Below are positions 26,037 through 34,391 of a stretch of 64,000 nucleotides of DNA, piece by piece. The stretch comes from Teretinema sp942493045 (GTDB lineage Bacteria; Spirochaetota; Spirochaetia; Treponematales; Treponemataceae). The position numbers and the translations under genes are program-made. The stretch is from NCBI GenBank assembly GCA_942493045.1, contig OW818665.1, forward strand, positions 3,183,283 through 3,247,282. The letters run 5' to 3'. The notes under the pieces were generated by a model, which made no database searches, was not told the DNA's origin, and was given only the letters and a program-made list of their open reading frames with translations. Within the stretch, counting starts at the first letter, position 1. The number at the start of each line of letters is the position of its first letter.

Positions 26037-26467
26037 AGATTTCCACTCGCGGCCGTTACGGTGTCCGGTTTTTAATCGATCTGGCCGAACAGTCCTCTGA
26101 AGGGCATGTGCCTCTCTCTCAAAGCGCGGAGAGGCAGAATATTTCGGCGCGTTATCTGGAACAGGTGGCTGTAATCCTAAAACGCGCCGGTTACATCCGT
26201 TCAGTAAAAGGCGCTTCCGGGGGCTATACCCTGGCCCTGCCGCCGCAAGAGATTGTAATCGGTGAAGTCCTGAGGGTTCTGGAGGGCGATATGCTGATTG
26301 TTGATGATCTTCGCCCCGGCGAAACAGAAAACAAACTGCAACGCTGTATCCGGGCTATGGTGTATCAACCGCTGAATCGGCGAATCGCAGCACTGGTCGA
26401 TGGTATTACTCTTGCTTCCATGATCGGCACCATCGATCCTGATGAATCCTATATGTATTTTATATAA
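26033..26467 (+). CDS. Rrf2-family regulator without the cluster cysteines (CymR-like)
   Basis: The 144-residue winged-helix protein begins MKISTRGRYGVRFLIDLAEQ and has ISARYLEQVAVILKRAGY as the DNA-reading region. The cysteine triad of its neighbour is absent; the only Cys is in KLQRCIRAM. This matches the CymR type, which in Bacillus senses cysteine supply by binding CysK. Here cysK is the next gene, 105 bp downstream behind its own promoter. It overlaps the first Rrf2 gene by 4 bp (ATGA). Confidence 0.85.
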   Translation: MKISTRGRYGVRFLIDLAEQSSEGHVPLSQSAERQNISARYLEQVAVILKRAGYIRSVKGASGGYTLALPPQEIVIGEVLRVLEGDMLIVDDLRPGETENKLQRCIRAMVYQPLNRRIAALVDGITLASMIGTIDPDESYMYFI

Positions 26468-26514
26468 AAAAGAGCTATAACATACTAATTCGGTGTGTTT
26501 AATAATAAAAAGTC

Positions 26515-26564
26515 TTGACAAGCAGTTTTTGGTGTATTACTATAATACCTATAAGACTGATAGG
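26515..26564 (+). promoter_or_regulatory. cysK promoter with palindromic operator candidates
   Basis: A consensus -35 TTGACA (26515-26520) is followed by TACTAT (26538-26543, 17 bp) or TATAAT (26541-26546, 20 bp). A perfect inverted repeat, GTATTA-CTA-TAATAC (26534-26548), covers the -10. A second, CCTAT(7)ATAGG (26548-26564), lies in the leader. Operators at these places would block polymerase, fitting control by the adjacent Rrf2 proteins. Confidence 0.5.
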
Positions 26565-26572
26565 AGATGAAT

Positions 26573-27490
26573 ATGGCGAAAGTTAACAAGATTACCGACC
26601 TGATCGGCAGGACTCCTCTGGTGCGTATCAATAAGATGAATGACGGCGGAGCCGAAGTATATGTAAAACTGGAGAGTTTTAATCCGGCGGGCTGCGTGAA
26701 AGAACGCATTGCCTTTTCAATGATCGAAGCGGCCGAGCGCGATGGCAAGCTCAAGGCCGGTACGGTAATAATAGAGCCGACCAGCGGTAATACCGGTATA
26801 GGTCTGGCCATGGTCGCCGCCGTTAAGGGTTACAAACTGGTCTTAACCATGCCCGAAACGATGAGTATTGAGCGCCGCAAACTGCTCAAGGCCTTCGGCG
26901 CTGAACTGGTGCTGACCGAGGGACCCAAGGGTATGAAGGGCGCCATCGCCAAGGCTGAGGAGTTGGCCGCGGGGAATCCGAATTCCTTTATCCCTCAGCA
27001 ATTCAACAATCCGGCCAATGCCGATATTCACCGCACCACTACCGGTCCGGAGATATGGGATGATACCGAAGGTAAGGTTGATATTTTCGTCTCCGGTGTC
27101 GGTACCGGCGGTACTATTACCGGGGTAGGCGAGTACCTGAAATCGAAAAAGCCGTCCGTGAAGATAGTCGCCGTAGAGCCTTCGGCTTCTCCGGTACTTT
27201 CCGGTGGACAGCCCGGTCCGCACAAGATTCAGGGAATCGGCGCGGGCTTCATTCCCGGAGTTCTGAACGTCAAGGTGATTGACGAAATTATCCTGACCGA
27301 TGATATTAAAGCCGGAAACGCGGCCCGCCGCGCCGCCAGCGAAGAAGGTATTCTGGTAGGCATTTCCTCCGGTTCAGCCCTGGATGCCGCCCTGGAATTA
27401 TCCCGCCGTCCCGAGAACAAGGGTAAGACCATTGTGGCCCTGCTCCCGGATACCGGAGAAAGGTATCTGTCGACGTGGCTTTGGGAGTAG
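26573..27490 (+). CDS. cysK: Cysteine synthase (O-acetylserine sulfhydrylase)
   Basis: The 305-residue PLP enzyme makes cysteine from O-acetylserine and sulfide. The PLP lysine is K43 in ESFNPAGCVKERIAFSMI, the asparagine loop is EPTSGNTGIGLAM, and the phosphate-binding loop is GVGTGGTITGVGEYL. The late block GISSGSALDAALEL is also present. The ATG at 26573 has AGGAG at a 6-base distance; the ATG at 26567 touches the same site and is less likely. A hairpin array follows directly after the stop. Confidence 0.96.
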   Translation: MAKVNKITDLIGRTPLVRINKMNDGGAEVYVKLESFNPAGCVKERIAFSMIEAAERDGKLKAGTVIIEPTSGNTGIGLAMVAAVKGYKLVLTMPETMSIERRKLLKAFGAELVLTEGPKGMKGAIAKAEELAAGNPNSFIPQQFNNPANADIHRTTTGPEIWDDTEGKVDIFVSGVGTGGTITGVGEYLKSKKPSVKIVAVEPSASPVLSGGQPGPHKIQGIGAGFIPGVLNVKVIDEIILTDDIKAGNAARRAASEEGILVGISSGSALDAALELSRRPENKGKTIVALLPDTGERYLSTWLWE

Positions 27491-27792
27491 TTGGGTTTTG
27501 CCCTCCTGGCAAAACCCAACTATCGAAGAATTCGCTACCGCGAATTCTTCGGGTGGGTGTAGTGTGCCATCCTTGGCACACGGCGGAAAGCGCGGGATTC
27601 TGACTAGGCTTTGGTGTGCCATCCATGGCACACGGCGGAAAGCGCGGGATTCTGACTAGGCTGAGGTTCAACTTTTCCATCCTGAAAAAGTTGAACCATC
27701 GAAGAATACGTCTTCGACGAATTCTTCGGGTGGGTGTAGTGTGCCATCCTTGGCACACGGATGTTTACGAAGGTGAGTGAACTGGCACACGG
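27489..27792. repeat. Hairpin-rich repeat array between cysK and metY
   Basis: Successive inverted repeats are: a 14-bp perfect stem at 27489-27502/27508-27521; a 12-bp stem at 27524-27535/27540-27551; GTGTGCCA/TGGCACAC hairpins near 27562-27581, 27614-27633 and 27739-27758; and a 12-bp stem at 27665-27676/27686-27697. A 49-nt unit occurs twice at a 52-bp period (27562-27610, 27614-27662; one mismatch). A 43-nt unit is exactly repeated at 27541-27583 and 27718-27760. Stems differ in sequence, but on the minus strand the apical loops read AGGAG, AGGA, TGGA or CAGGATG. It may be a structured RNA or a local cluster of palindromic repeats. Confidence 0.8.
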
Positions 27793-27827
27793 AAGATTAG
27801 AAAAGTTTTGAAAAGAAGGGGTTTTTA

Positions 27828-29132
27828 ATGGCTAATAAATTGCATCTGGAAACGTTGGCGGTACATGGGGGGCAGGTGCCTGATCCGGTGACCAAGGCTC
27901 GGGGTTTACCTGTGTGGCGTACTACGGCCTATAATTTTGATTCGGCCGAGCATGGAGCCAATCTTTTTGCCTTGAAGGAATTGGGCTTTATATACACCCG
28001 CCTCGGGGACCCGACCGCTCAAATTCTGGAAACCCGCATCGCCTTACTGGAAGGCGGGGCGGCCGCGGTGGCGACAGCTTCCGGAACCGCGGCCATTCAT
28101 TACACGGCATTGACCCTGGCCCGGGCCGGAGACGAGATCGTGTCGGCCAATAATCTGTATGGCGGAACGTACACCATGTTCAAGGTACTGCTAAAGGACC
28201 AGGGCATTAATGTCAAATTTGTGGACGCTACCAAGCCGGCGACGGTTGCCGCGGCGATTACGGACAAGACCCGCTTTGTATATGTGGAGACTATCGGTAA
28301 CCCCTCCCTGGACGTGGTGGATATCGCCGCCATTGCCAAAATTGCCCATGAACATAATATTCCGCTGGTCGTGGATTCAACCTTTACCCCGCCGAGCAAT
28401 TATCGTCCGATAGAGGATGGCGCCGACGTTGTTATCCACAGTTTGAGCAAGTGGATCGGCGGACATGGCGCGGCAATCGGCGGCATCGCGGTGGACTCCG
28501 GAAAGTTTGACTGGAAAAAATCCAACGTGCCGCTGATGACTGAAGGCGACCCGGCCTATCACGGTTTGCGCTGGGCGCATGACCTCCCGGACGCCCTCGC
28601 GCCGATCGCTTTTGCTTTACGTTTCCGCACCGGACCCCTGCGCAATCTGGGCGCCTGCCTGGCGCCGGATAATTCCTGGATCTTCCTGCAGGGTGCCGAA
28701 AGCCTGCCGGTGCGCATGGCCCGCCACAACGAGAACGCCCTGGCCGTGGCCCGCTATCTTAAAAAACACGCCAAGGTAGCCTGGGTGCGCTATCCCGGAT
28801 TGGAAGGCGATCCTTCGTATCCGATTGCCAATAAGCAGTTCAAGAACGGTTTTGGCGGCATGGTTGTTTTCGGTCTCAAGGCCGACGCCAAAAGTACCGG
28901 CCGTCAAAAGGGTGAACTCTTTATTAACAGTTTGGAATTGTTTTCCAATCTGGCCAATGTCGGGGACGCCAAAAGCCTGGCAATCCATTCAGCCAGCACA
29001 ACCCACTCCCAGCTGACCGACGCCGAACAACTGGCCGGCGGTCTGCCGCCGGAACTGGTACGCCTGTCCATCGGAATTGAACATATTGACGATATCCTCG
29101 CCGATCTGGAACAGGCGCTCGCCAAAGCCTGA
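27828..29132 (+). CDS. metY: O-acetylhomoserine sulfhydrylase
   Basis: The 434 residues are the length typical of MetY and longer than the two cystathionine-type enzymes upstream. Diagnostic blocks are HGGQVPDPVTKARGLPVWRTTAYNF, FIYTRLGDPTAQILETRIALLEGG, the PLP lysine K208 in HSLSKWIGGHGAAIGG, and SLAIHSASTTHSQLTDAEQ near the end. It adds sulfide (or methanethiol) to O-acetylhomoserine to give homocysteine (or methionine). AAGGGG lies ahead of the ATG. A strong terminator follows the stop. Confidence 0.94.
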   Translation: MANKLHLETLAVHGGQVPDPVTKARGLPVWRTTAYNFDSAEHGANLFALKELGFIYTRLGDPTAQILETRIALLEGGAAAVATASGTAAIHYTALTLARAGDEIVSANNLYGGTYTMFKVLLKDQGINVKFVDATKPATVAAAITDKTRFVYVETIGNPSLDVVDIAAIAKIAHEHNIPLVVDSTFTPPSNYRPIEDGADVVIHSLSKWIGGHGAAIGGIAVDSGKFDWKKSNVPLMTEGDPAYHGLRWAHDLPDALAPIAFALRFRTGPLRNLGACLAPDNSWIFLQGAESLPVRMARHNENALAVARYLKKHAKVAWVRYPGLEGDPSYPIANKQFKNGFGGMVVFGLKADAKSTGRQKGELFINSLELFSNLANVGDAKSLAIHSASTTHSQLTDAEQLAGGLPPELVRLSIGIEHIDDILADLEQALAKA

Positions 29133-29152
29133 AGGATTTTGACTTGAAAAAG

Positions 29153-29200
29153 AACGGGCTTTCTGCGCGTGGATGGTACGGCAGAGAGCCCGTTTTTTTT
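29153..29200 (+). terminator. Rho-independent terminator of metY
   Basis: A 14-bp stem (29153-29166 with 29181-29194, one G-T pair) closes a 14-base loop and is followed by a run of eight T. The loop contains GGATGG, the same short motif as the loops of the upstream hairpin array. Confidence 0.9.
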
Positions 29201-29216
29201 AGTTTTTGAATCTTCA

Positions 29217-29248
29217 TTCACAAAGCGTTCACACTTTACATTTATACT
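29217..29248 (+). promoter_or_regulatory. Copper operon promoter with direct repeats
   Basis: TTCACA occurs at 29217-29222 and 29228-29233, an 11-bp period that places both on one face of the helix, as for OmpR-type response regulators. A -10 TATACT follows at 29243-29248 without a well-placed -35, typical of an activated promoter. The OmpR-type regulator encoded at the end of this operon is the natural candidate ligand. Confidence 0.45.
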
Positions 29249-29270
29249 TTGGTAAGCGGGGTACAGCAGA

Positions 29271-30695
29271 ATGACAAATGAAACTGAACTATTTCAGGTT
29301 GGAGGCATGACCTGCCCGTCCTGTGAACGGACGCTGGAACGGGAACTTGGTGCTCTGGCAGGAGTGTCAGCGGTACAGGCGGATAGATTCAAGAAAACAG
29401 TGCGTGTGGATTTAAGCTCGTCGAGCGAACAGCGGCCTGACCGCGCGGATATGCAAAAAGTGATACAGGACGCGGGTTATGCGGTTTTAGAACCGCGCGG
29501 CGGAAGCAGGTTGCCGGAGGGTAAGGCCGTCGCGTCTCTTGGAATCGGATTGCTGCTAGGCGCACTGTATCTGTTTCTTGACCATCTCGGGGTGTTTGCC
29601 GCCATACCGGTAATATCAGGAACCTTGGGTTTCGGAGCTCTGTTCGGAATCGGGCTATTAACTTCATTGCACTGTCTGGCCATGTGCGGGGCTCTGGTGC
29701 TGAGCCGGACCGCCCCATCAAACGAAACTGACGCTGATCAGCTGACGCCGGGTAAAAGCAGTCCGCTCGCTCCGGCCCTGCTGTATAATGGCGGGCGCAT
29801 GGTTTCTTACGCGGTTACCGGGGCTCTGGCCGGGTATCTCGGAGCGGCATTTTCGTTTTCGCTGCGCAGTCGTTTTATCATCATGGTCGCGGCGGCTTTG
29901 TTGATGCTGGTTTTCGCTCTGCGGAATCTCGGAATTTTCAACTTTAAAATGATTACCCGATTGTTACCGGCGTCGGTGTGCGCCGCGAATAGAACTGCCG
30001 CTTCAAAGCAGGGCTCGCTGGTCCTCGGTTTGATGAACGGCCTGATGCCCTGCGGGCCGCTGCAGGCCATGCAGTTGTTCGCCCTCGGTACCGGCAGCGC
30101 CTTCGCCGGGGCCGCTTCTATGCTGGCTTTCGGCCTGGGAACGGTACCGCTGATGCTGGGCCTTGGCGCGGTGATCAGCCTTGTTCCGCGGCGGTTACTC
30201 GGGAGCGTGAACCGGGCCAGCGGAGTGCTGATGCTGGTCTTCGCTATAGTAACTGCCGGCCGGGCCTATAGCTTCGCGGGTAGCGGACCTGCCTTGGGGA
30301 ATGGAGCGGGAGCTGTTGATGGGGCAGGGGGAAACAGCCTTGTTGTAACCCCGCCGGTCAATGAACAAAAACCCGCAGCTCAGATAGCTCCCGGCGCTAT
30401 CCGGCCGGTGATGGAAAACGGAGTGCAGGTTATCGTCATGCCGATCGAGAGCCGGCGGTATCCCTCTTTCGTAGTGCAAAAAGGCATACCGGTCCGCTGG
30501 ATTATTCGCGCCGCCCCCGGGACGCTGAACGGCTGCAATAATGCCATTATCATCCCGGCTTACAATGCCCAGATCCGCTTGTCGGCCGGTGATACTATCG
30601 TGGAGTTTACGCCCGATAAAGAAGGGGTTGTGCCTTTTTCTTGCTGGATGGGCATGATCCGCAGTACATTTACAATTACGGGAGGTCCCCTATGA
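29271..30695 (+). CDS. HMA - UreH/SafE membrane - cupredoxin fusion protein
   Basis: Three domains lie in the 474 residues. Residues 3-68 are a heavy-metal-associated domain with the Cu(I) motif GGMTCPSC. Residues 85-345 are the six-helix UreH_2/SafE-like transporter domain, including LTSLHCLAMCGALVLS and GLMNGLMPCGPLQAMQLFA with paired Cys. The last ~90 residues are a cupredoxin-like domain (PSFVVQKGIPVRWII, GCNNAIIIP, GVVPFSCWMGMIRSTF) with Cys, Met and other copper-type ligands. It probably moves or delivers copper between CopA and the cell exterior. It overlaps copA by 4 bp. Confidence 0.85.
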   Translation: MTNETELFQVGGMTCPSCERTLERELGALAGVSAVQADRFKKTVRVDLSSSSEQRPDRADMQKVIQDAGYAVLEPRGGSRLPEGKAVASLGIGLLLGALYLFLDHLGVFAAIPVISGTLGFGALFGIGLLTSLHCLAMCGALVLSRTAPSNETDADQLTPGKSSPLAPALLYNGGRMVSYAVTGALAGYLGAAFSFSLRSRFIIMVAAALLMLVFALRNLGIFNFKMITRLLPASVCAANRTAASKQGSLVLGLMNGLMPCGPLQAMQLFALGTGSAFAGAASMLAFGLGTVPLMLGLGAVISLVPRRLLGSVNRASGVLMLVFAIVTAGRAYSFAGSGPALGNGAGAVDGAGGNSLVVTPPVNEQKPAAQIAPGAIRPVMENGVQVIVMPIESRRYPSFVVQKGIPVRWIIRAAPGTLNGCNNAIIIPAYNAQIRLSAGDTIVEFTPDKEGVVPFSCWMGMIRSTFTITGGPL

Positions 30696-32965
30696 CCCAA
30701 GACTATGAAATAACCGTTTCCGGCATGACCTGCGCGTCCTGCGTCCGGGCGGTAGAAAAATCTGTTGGAAAACTCGCCGGGGTGGAGTCGGTGTCCGTGA
30801 ATTTGGCAACCGAACGCGCTCTGGTAAAATATAATCCGGAAGTGCTGCGGCCCTCCGAGATAAGAAATGAAATTTCTGATGCCGGTTATAAGCCGGTCGA
30901 GATCACGGAGTCCAGTGCCGGAGACGCCCATCAGAAAAGCAAAGAACGCGAAATACGGGTATTGTGGGCCAAGTTTACCGTAGCTGCCTTGTTTTCAGTG
31001 CCGCTGTTTTATCTGGCGATGGGCGCCATGCTGGGCTGGCCGATTCCGTCTTCACTGGCCCCGATGCGCTTCCCGCTGCGTTATGCCCTGACACAGATTC
31101 TGCTGGTCCTTCCGGTAATCGCCGCCGGTTACCGGTTTTACGTGGTTGGGGTTAAGGCGATGCTGCACCGCTCCCCGAATATGGATTCTCTGATTGCTAT
31201 GGGCACCGCCGCCGCCATTTTTTATAGTTTGTTCTCCATCTTTCAGGTTTTGTCCGGCGACTTTATGGCTGTTGATCACCTCTATTTTGAAACGGCCGGC
31301 GTGATCATCACTTTGATTTTACTTGGAAAATCCCTGGAGGCGGTCACCAAGGGACGGACATCGCAGTCCATCAAGAAGCTGCTGGGCTTGCGGCCCAAAA
31401 CCGCCACAGTGATCCTGGACGGCGTTGAAAAAGAAATCGCCGTCGCTGAAGTGCGCGCCAGCGACACGGTGCTGGTGCGTCCCGGTGAGCGCATTCCGGT
31501 CGACGGCGTTGTGCTTAGGGGAAATACTTCGGTCGATGAGTCCATGCTCACCGGAGAGTCCATACCGGTGGAGAAAAATCCCGGGGATGCCGTGGTCGGC
31601 GCCAGCATCAATCGCAACGGTTCGATTACTTTCAAGGCTACGGCGGTCGGCGCGGATACGGTACTCTCGCGTATTGTCAAACTGGTGGAGGACGCCCAGG
31701 GGTCTAAAGCTCCTATTGCCCGTCTGGCCGATATCGTTTCCGGTTATTTCGTGCCGGTGGTGTTTGTGATTGCCTTTGTATCGGCCGCGTTGTGGTTTTT
31801 TACCGGCCATGACAGCGTCTTTGCCCTGACTATTTTTGTGGCGGTGTTGACCATTGCCTGCCCCTGCGCCCTCGGGTTGGCGACGCCGACGGCTATCATG
31901 GTCGGTACAGGCAAGGGCGCTGAAAGCGGAATTCTGATCAAGTCCGGCGAAGCTCTGGAAACCGCCCACAAGATTACCACGGTGGTGTTTGACAAGACCG
32001 GCACGCTGACCGAAGGACGGCCGGTGTTAACCGATATTCTCCCGGCCGAAGGTTTTGACCGTGCGTTACTGCTCGCCCTTACCGCCGCGGCTGAACATGC
32101 TTCCGAGCATCCGCTCGGAGAAGCGATAGTCAATGCCGCGGCCGCTGAAGAAATCGCGCTCGCTCCGGTCACCGATTTTTCGGCGATTCCCGGCAAGGGT
32201 ATAGCCGCGACCGTCACCCTCAGCGGGGCGGCCGAACGGCGGGTGCTGGCCGGTAACGCGGCCCTGTTAAGCGACCGCTCTGTGGCTGTTCCGGAAGGCG
32301 CGCTCAGGGCCGCGGACACTCTGGCCGCTGAAGGTAAAACTCCGATGTATATCGCGGTGGACGGGCAGTGGGCCGGTCTGGTGGCCGTCGCCGATGTGCT
32401 TAAGAGCTCGGCGATACAGGCTGTGCGCCGTCTGCATGAGCTCAATATTTCGGTGGTCATGATAACCGGAGACAACCAGCGCACGGCCGACGCCATTGCC
32501 CGGAAGGCCGGAATCGACAGAGTCCTGGCCGGGGTGCTACCCGGAGGCAAGGCCGATGAGGTTGCCGCGCTCTGTCGCTCCGGAGAGGTCGTGGCGATGG
32601 TCGGTGACGGCATCAATGACGCTCCGGCCCTGGCCCGCGCCGACGTCGGAATCGCGGTCGGCTCCGGAACCGATGTGGCCATCGAAAGCGCCGATATCGT
32701 TTTAATGCGCAATGACTTGCTGGATGTCAGCGCGGCCATCGCGCTCTCCCGCGCCGTAATCCGCAACATCCGTCAGAATTTATTCTGGGCCTTTGCCTAC
32801 AATGTATTGGGAATCCCGGTAGCCGCCGGCCTGCTCTATCTTTTCGGCGGCCCGCTATTGAATCCGGTTTTGGCCGCGGCGGCCATGTCGATGAGTTCTG
32901 TATCCGTATTGACCAACGCCCTGCGCCTGAAGCGTTTTAATCCAAGAAAAGGAGTTTCTTCATGA
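30692..32965 (+). CDS. copA: Copper-translocating P-type ATPase
   Basis: The 757 residues start with one HMA domain (SGMTCASC). Eight membrane helices then frame the actuator (DESMLTGESIPVEK), the transmembrane metal site CPC at about 390-392, the phosphorylation site DKTGTLTEG (about D434), the HP motif (EHASEHPLGEAI) and GDGINDAPALARADVG. The last helices carry the YN and MSMSS motifs of Cu(I) exporters of the P1B-1 class. ATG at 30692 has a GGGAGG site inside the end of the upstream gene. It pumps Cu(I) out of the cytosol. Confidence 0.96.
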   Translation: MTQDYEITVSGMTCASCVRAVEKSVGKLAGVESVSVNLATERALVKYNPEVLRPSEIRNEISDAGYKPVEITESSAGDAHQKSKEREIRVLWAKFTVAALFSVPLFYLAMGAMLGWPIPSSLAPMRFPLRYALTQILLVLPVIAAGYRFYVVGVKAMLHRSPNMDSLIAMGTAAAIFYSLFSIFQVLSGDFMAVDHLYFETAGVIITLILLGKSLEAVTKGRTSQSIKKLLGLRPKTATVILDGVEKEIAVAEVRASDTVLVRPGERIPVDGVVLRGNTSVDESMLTGESIPVEKNPGDAVVGASINRNGSITFKATAVGADTVLSRIVKLVEDAQGSKAPIARLADIVSGYFVPVVFVIAFVSAALWFFTGHDSVFALTIFVAVLTIACPCALGLATPTAIMVGTGKGAESGILIKSGEALETAHKITTVVFDKTGTLTEGRPVLTDILPAEGFDRALLLALTAAAEHASEHPLGEAIVNAAAAEEIALAPVTDFSAIPGKGIAATVTLSGAAERRVLAGNAALLSDRSVAVPEGALRAADTLAAEGKTPMYIAVDGQWAGLVAVADVLKSSAIQAVRRLHELNISVVMITGDNQRTADAIARKAGIDRVLAGVLPGGKADEVAALCRSGEVVAMVGDGINDAPALARADVGIAVGSGTDVAIESADIVLMRNDLLDVSAAIALSRAVIRNIRQNLFWAFAYNVLGIPVAAGLLYLFGGPLLNPVLAAAAMSMSSVSVLTNALRLKRFNPRKGVSS

Positions 32966-33666
32966 AGTTAACCAAAGGGCTAACCGCTCTGGTTTTTTTA
33001 CTGGCTTTCGTTTCGATGTCTGTATTGTCCTGCAACCGTCTGTCGGTCAGCACGGATATAATCGGTCGTACCGCGGTCAGTACCTTTCGCGCTTTGACGG
33101 AAAAAAATCCCGATCTGGTAAAACGAGCGAGTGACGGCGACACTTGGTATTTAGCCTCTCCTTCAGGCGAGTATGTGCTGCTCGGTTCGGTTTCCGGTTT
33201 GGAGCTGGATAGCGCTCCCTTTATCGAAGCCGGCCTGGATCCTGAGCGTCTTGCCGCGTTTGACACGGCGGGTACAGAAACCGGCGGGATTCTTTATCGG
33301 ATGGAGGGTTCACGTCTTGCCATTCTCGCGGGAGCGGATTTTCCTCCGCGCTCTGCAGCGGAAGGGGGAATCGTGGGAGCGCTCTCCGACATAGTAGCGA
33401 ACTCTCCGGAGCGTATCGGCTATCATCAGGATCTGGACCATTATGGAATCGCCTTCGGCGGGGGAAATATGTTCGAATGGGCCCGCGACACCTCCGCCAA
33501 TGATAAGGACATGGTTTTTGTAATCGAAGGCGTACCTCTGATAGCGGCGGGGCTTGATGTCACGCGGCTCGGCGGCGGATGGCTGTATGCTGACGTCAAG
33601 GTCAGTGACGCGTCCGGTAAGATGGTTATGGTTAAAAAACTACTGAAACCGTTTGACCTGCCTTAG
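32962..33666 (+). CDS. Lipoprotein of the copper operon, unknown function
   Basis: The 234-residue protein has a signal peptide with a lipobox (MSVLSC, Cys about 24), so it is exported and lipid-anchored. The mature part has few cysteines or histidines, with HQDLDHYGIAFGGGNMFEWARD as its most notable stretch. I do not recognise a domain. The start overlaps the copA stop (ATGA) and the response-regulator gene follows by 11 bp. It may be a periplasmic part of copper sensing or handling; no motif proves it. Confidence 0.75.
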   Translation: MKLTKGLTALVFLLAFVSMSVLSCNRLSVSTDIIGRTAVSTFRALTEKNPDLVKRASDGDTWYLASPSGEYVLLGSVSGLELDSAPFIEAGLDPERLAAFDTAGTETGGILYRMEGSRLAILAGADFPPRSAAEGGIVGALSDIVANSPERIGYHQDLDHYGIAFGGGNMFEWARDTSANDKDMVFVIEGVPLIAAGLDVTRLGGGWLYADVKVSDASGKMVMVKKLLKPFDLP

Positions 33667-33677
33667 GCGGTGTAGCC

Positions 33678-34391
33678 GTGAATGAGACTGTGCTCGTTGT
33701 CGATGATGAAATCGAAATCACCCGTCTGGTGGCCGGCTACCTGAGCGCCGCCGGTTATCGGGTATTATCGGCTTGCAACGGGGTAGAGGCGCTTGCGCTC
33801 GCCGAGGGTAAGCGTCTGGCCTGCGCGATTCTGGATATCAATATGCCGCTGCTCGACGGCTACGCGACGGCCAAAGAATTACGCGCGCGGCAGAGTGGAC
33901 TTCCGATAATTTTTCTTACCGCTCGCAGCGCTGTTCTGGAAAAAGTCCGGGCGCTGGAGGATGGCGCCGACGATTATGTGGTGAAACCCTTCAGTCCCCG
34001 GGAGCTGACGGCCCGTGTCACGGCCGTGCTGCGCCGTTCCCAGATCAATCCTGAAACAAACCCGGTCAGCGCGGGTCCCGGCACGGTGCTAGTTTGCGGT
34101 CCTCTCGAAATTGATTTCAGAAGGCACGTAGTTACGGTTGCTGGTATTGAACGGCCTCTAACCGCGGCCCAGTTTGCGATCCTTGAGCTCCTGGCAACCC
34201 ATCCCTCCCAGGTTTTTACCCGTACCGCGATTATGCGTTGTCTTTCGACTGATGGATCCGAAAGCCTTGAGCGGACAGTGGACGCGCATATTAAAAATTT
34301 ACGGAAAGCCCTCGGCGATTCCGGAGAGCAGTCCCGGCTTATCGGAACGGTACGCGGCAGCGGCTACCGTTTTATCGGGGCGCGTTCATGA
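33678..34391 (+). CDS. OmpR-family response regulator of the copper operon
   Basis: The 237-residue protein starts at GTG. The receiver domain has VVDDE, phosphoacceptor D53 in CAILDINMPLLDG, and the Lys in DYVVKPFSPRELTARV. The C-terminal winged helix has TAAQFAILELLATHPSQVFTR and ESLERTVDAHIKNLRKAL. Its ATGA overlap with the kinase gene marks a cognate pair. Location in a copA operon suggests CusR/CopR-like copper control, probably through the TTCACA repeats upstream of 29271. Confidence 0.9.
   Translation: MNETVLVVDDEIEITRLVAGYLSAAGYRVLSACNGVEALALAEGKRLACAILDINMPLLDGYATAKELRARQSGLPIIFLTARSAVLEKVRALEDGADDYVVKPFSPRELTARVTAVLRRSQINPETNPVSAGPGTVLVCGPLEIDFRRHVVTVAGIERPLTAAQFAILELLATHPSQVFTRTAIMRCLSTDGSESLERTVDAHIKNLRKALGDSGEQSRLIGTVRGSGYRFIGARS

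Noticed and set aside
27384..27758. Small proteins encoded in the hairpin array
   Set aside because: The frames are read-throughs of repeated palindromes with proline/arginine-rich translations and no start site; the RNA-structure reading explains the sequence better.
27541..27760. CRISPR-like regularly spaced repeats
   Set aside because: Only two copies of each unit occur, the units are themselves hairpins, there are no unique spacers of even length, and no cas gene is near.
31744..32769. Open frame of about 340 codons on the minus strand inside copA
   Set aside because: The Ser/Ala/Arg-rich translation is typical of an antisense shadow, and copA motifs cover the same bases.
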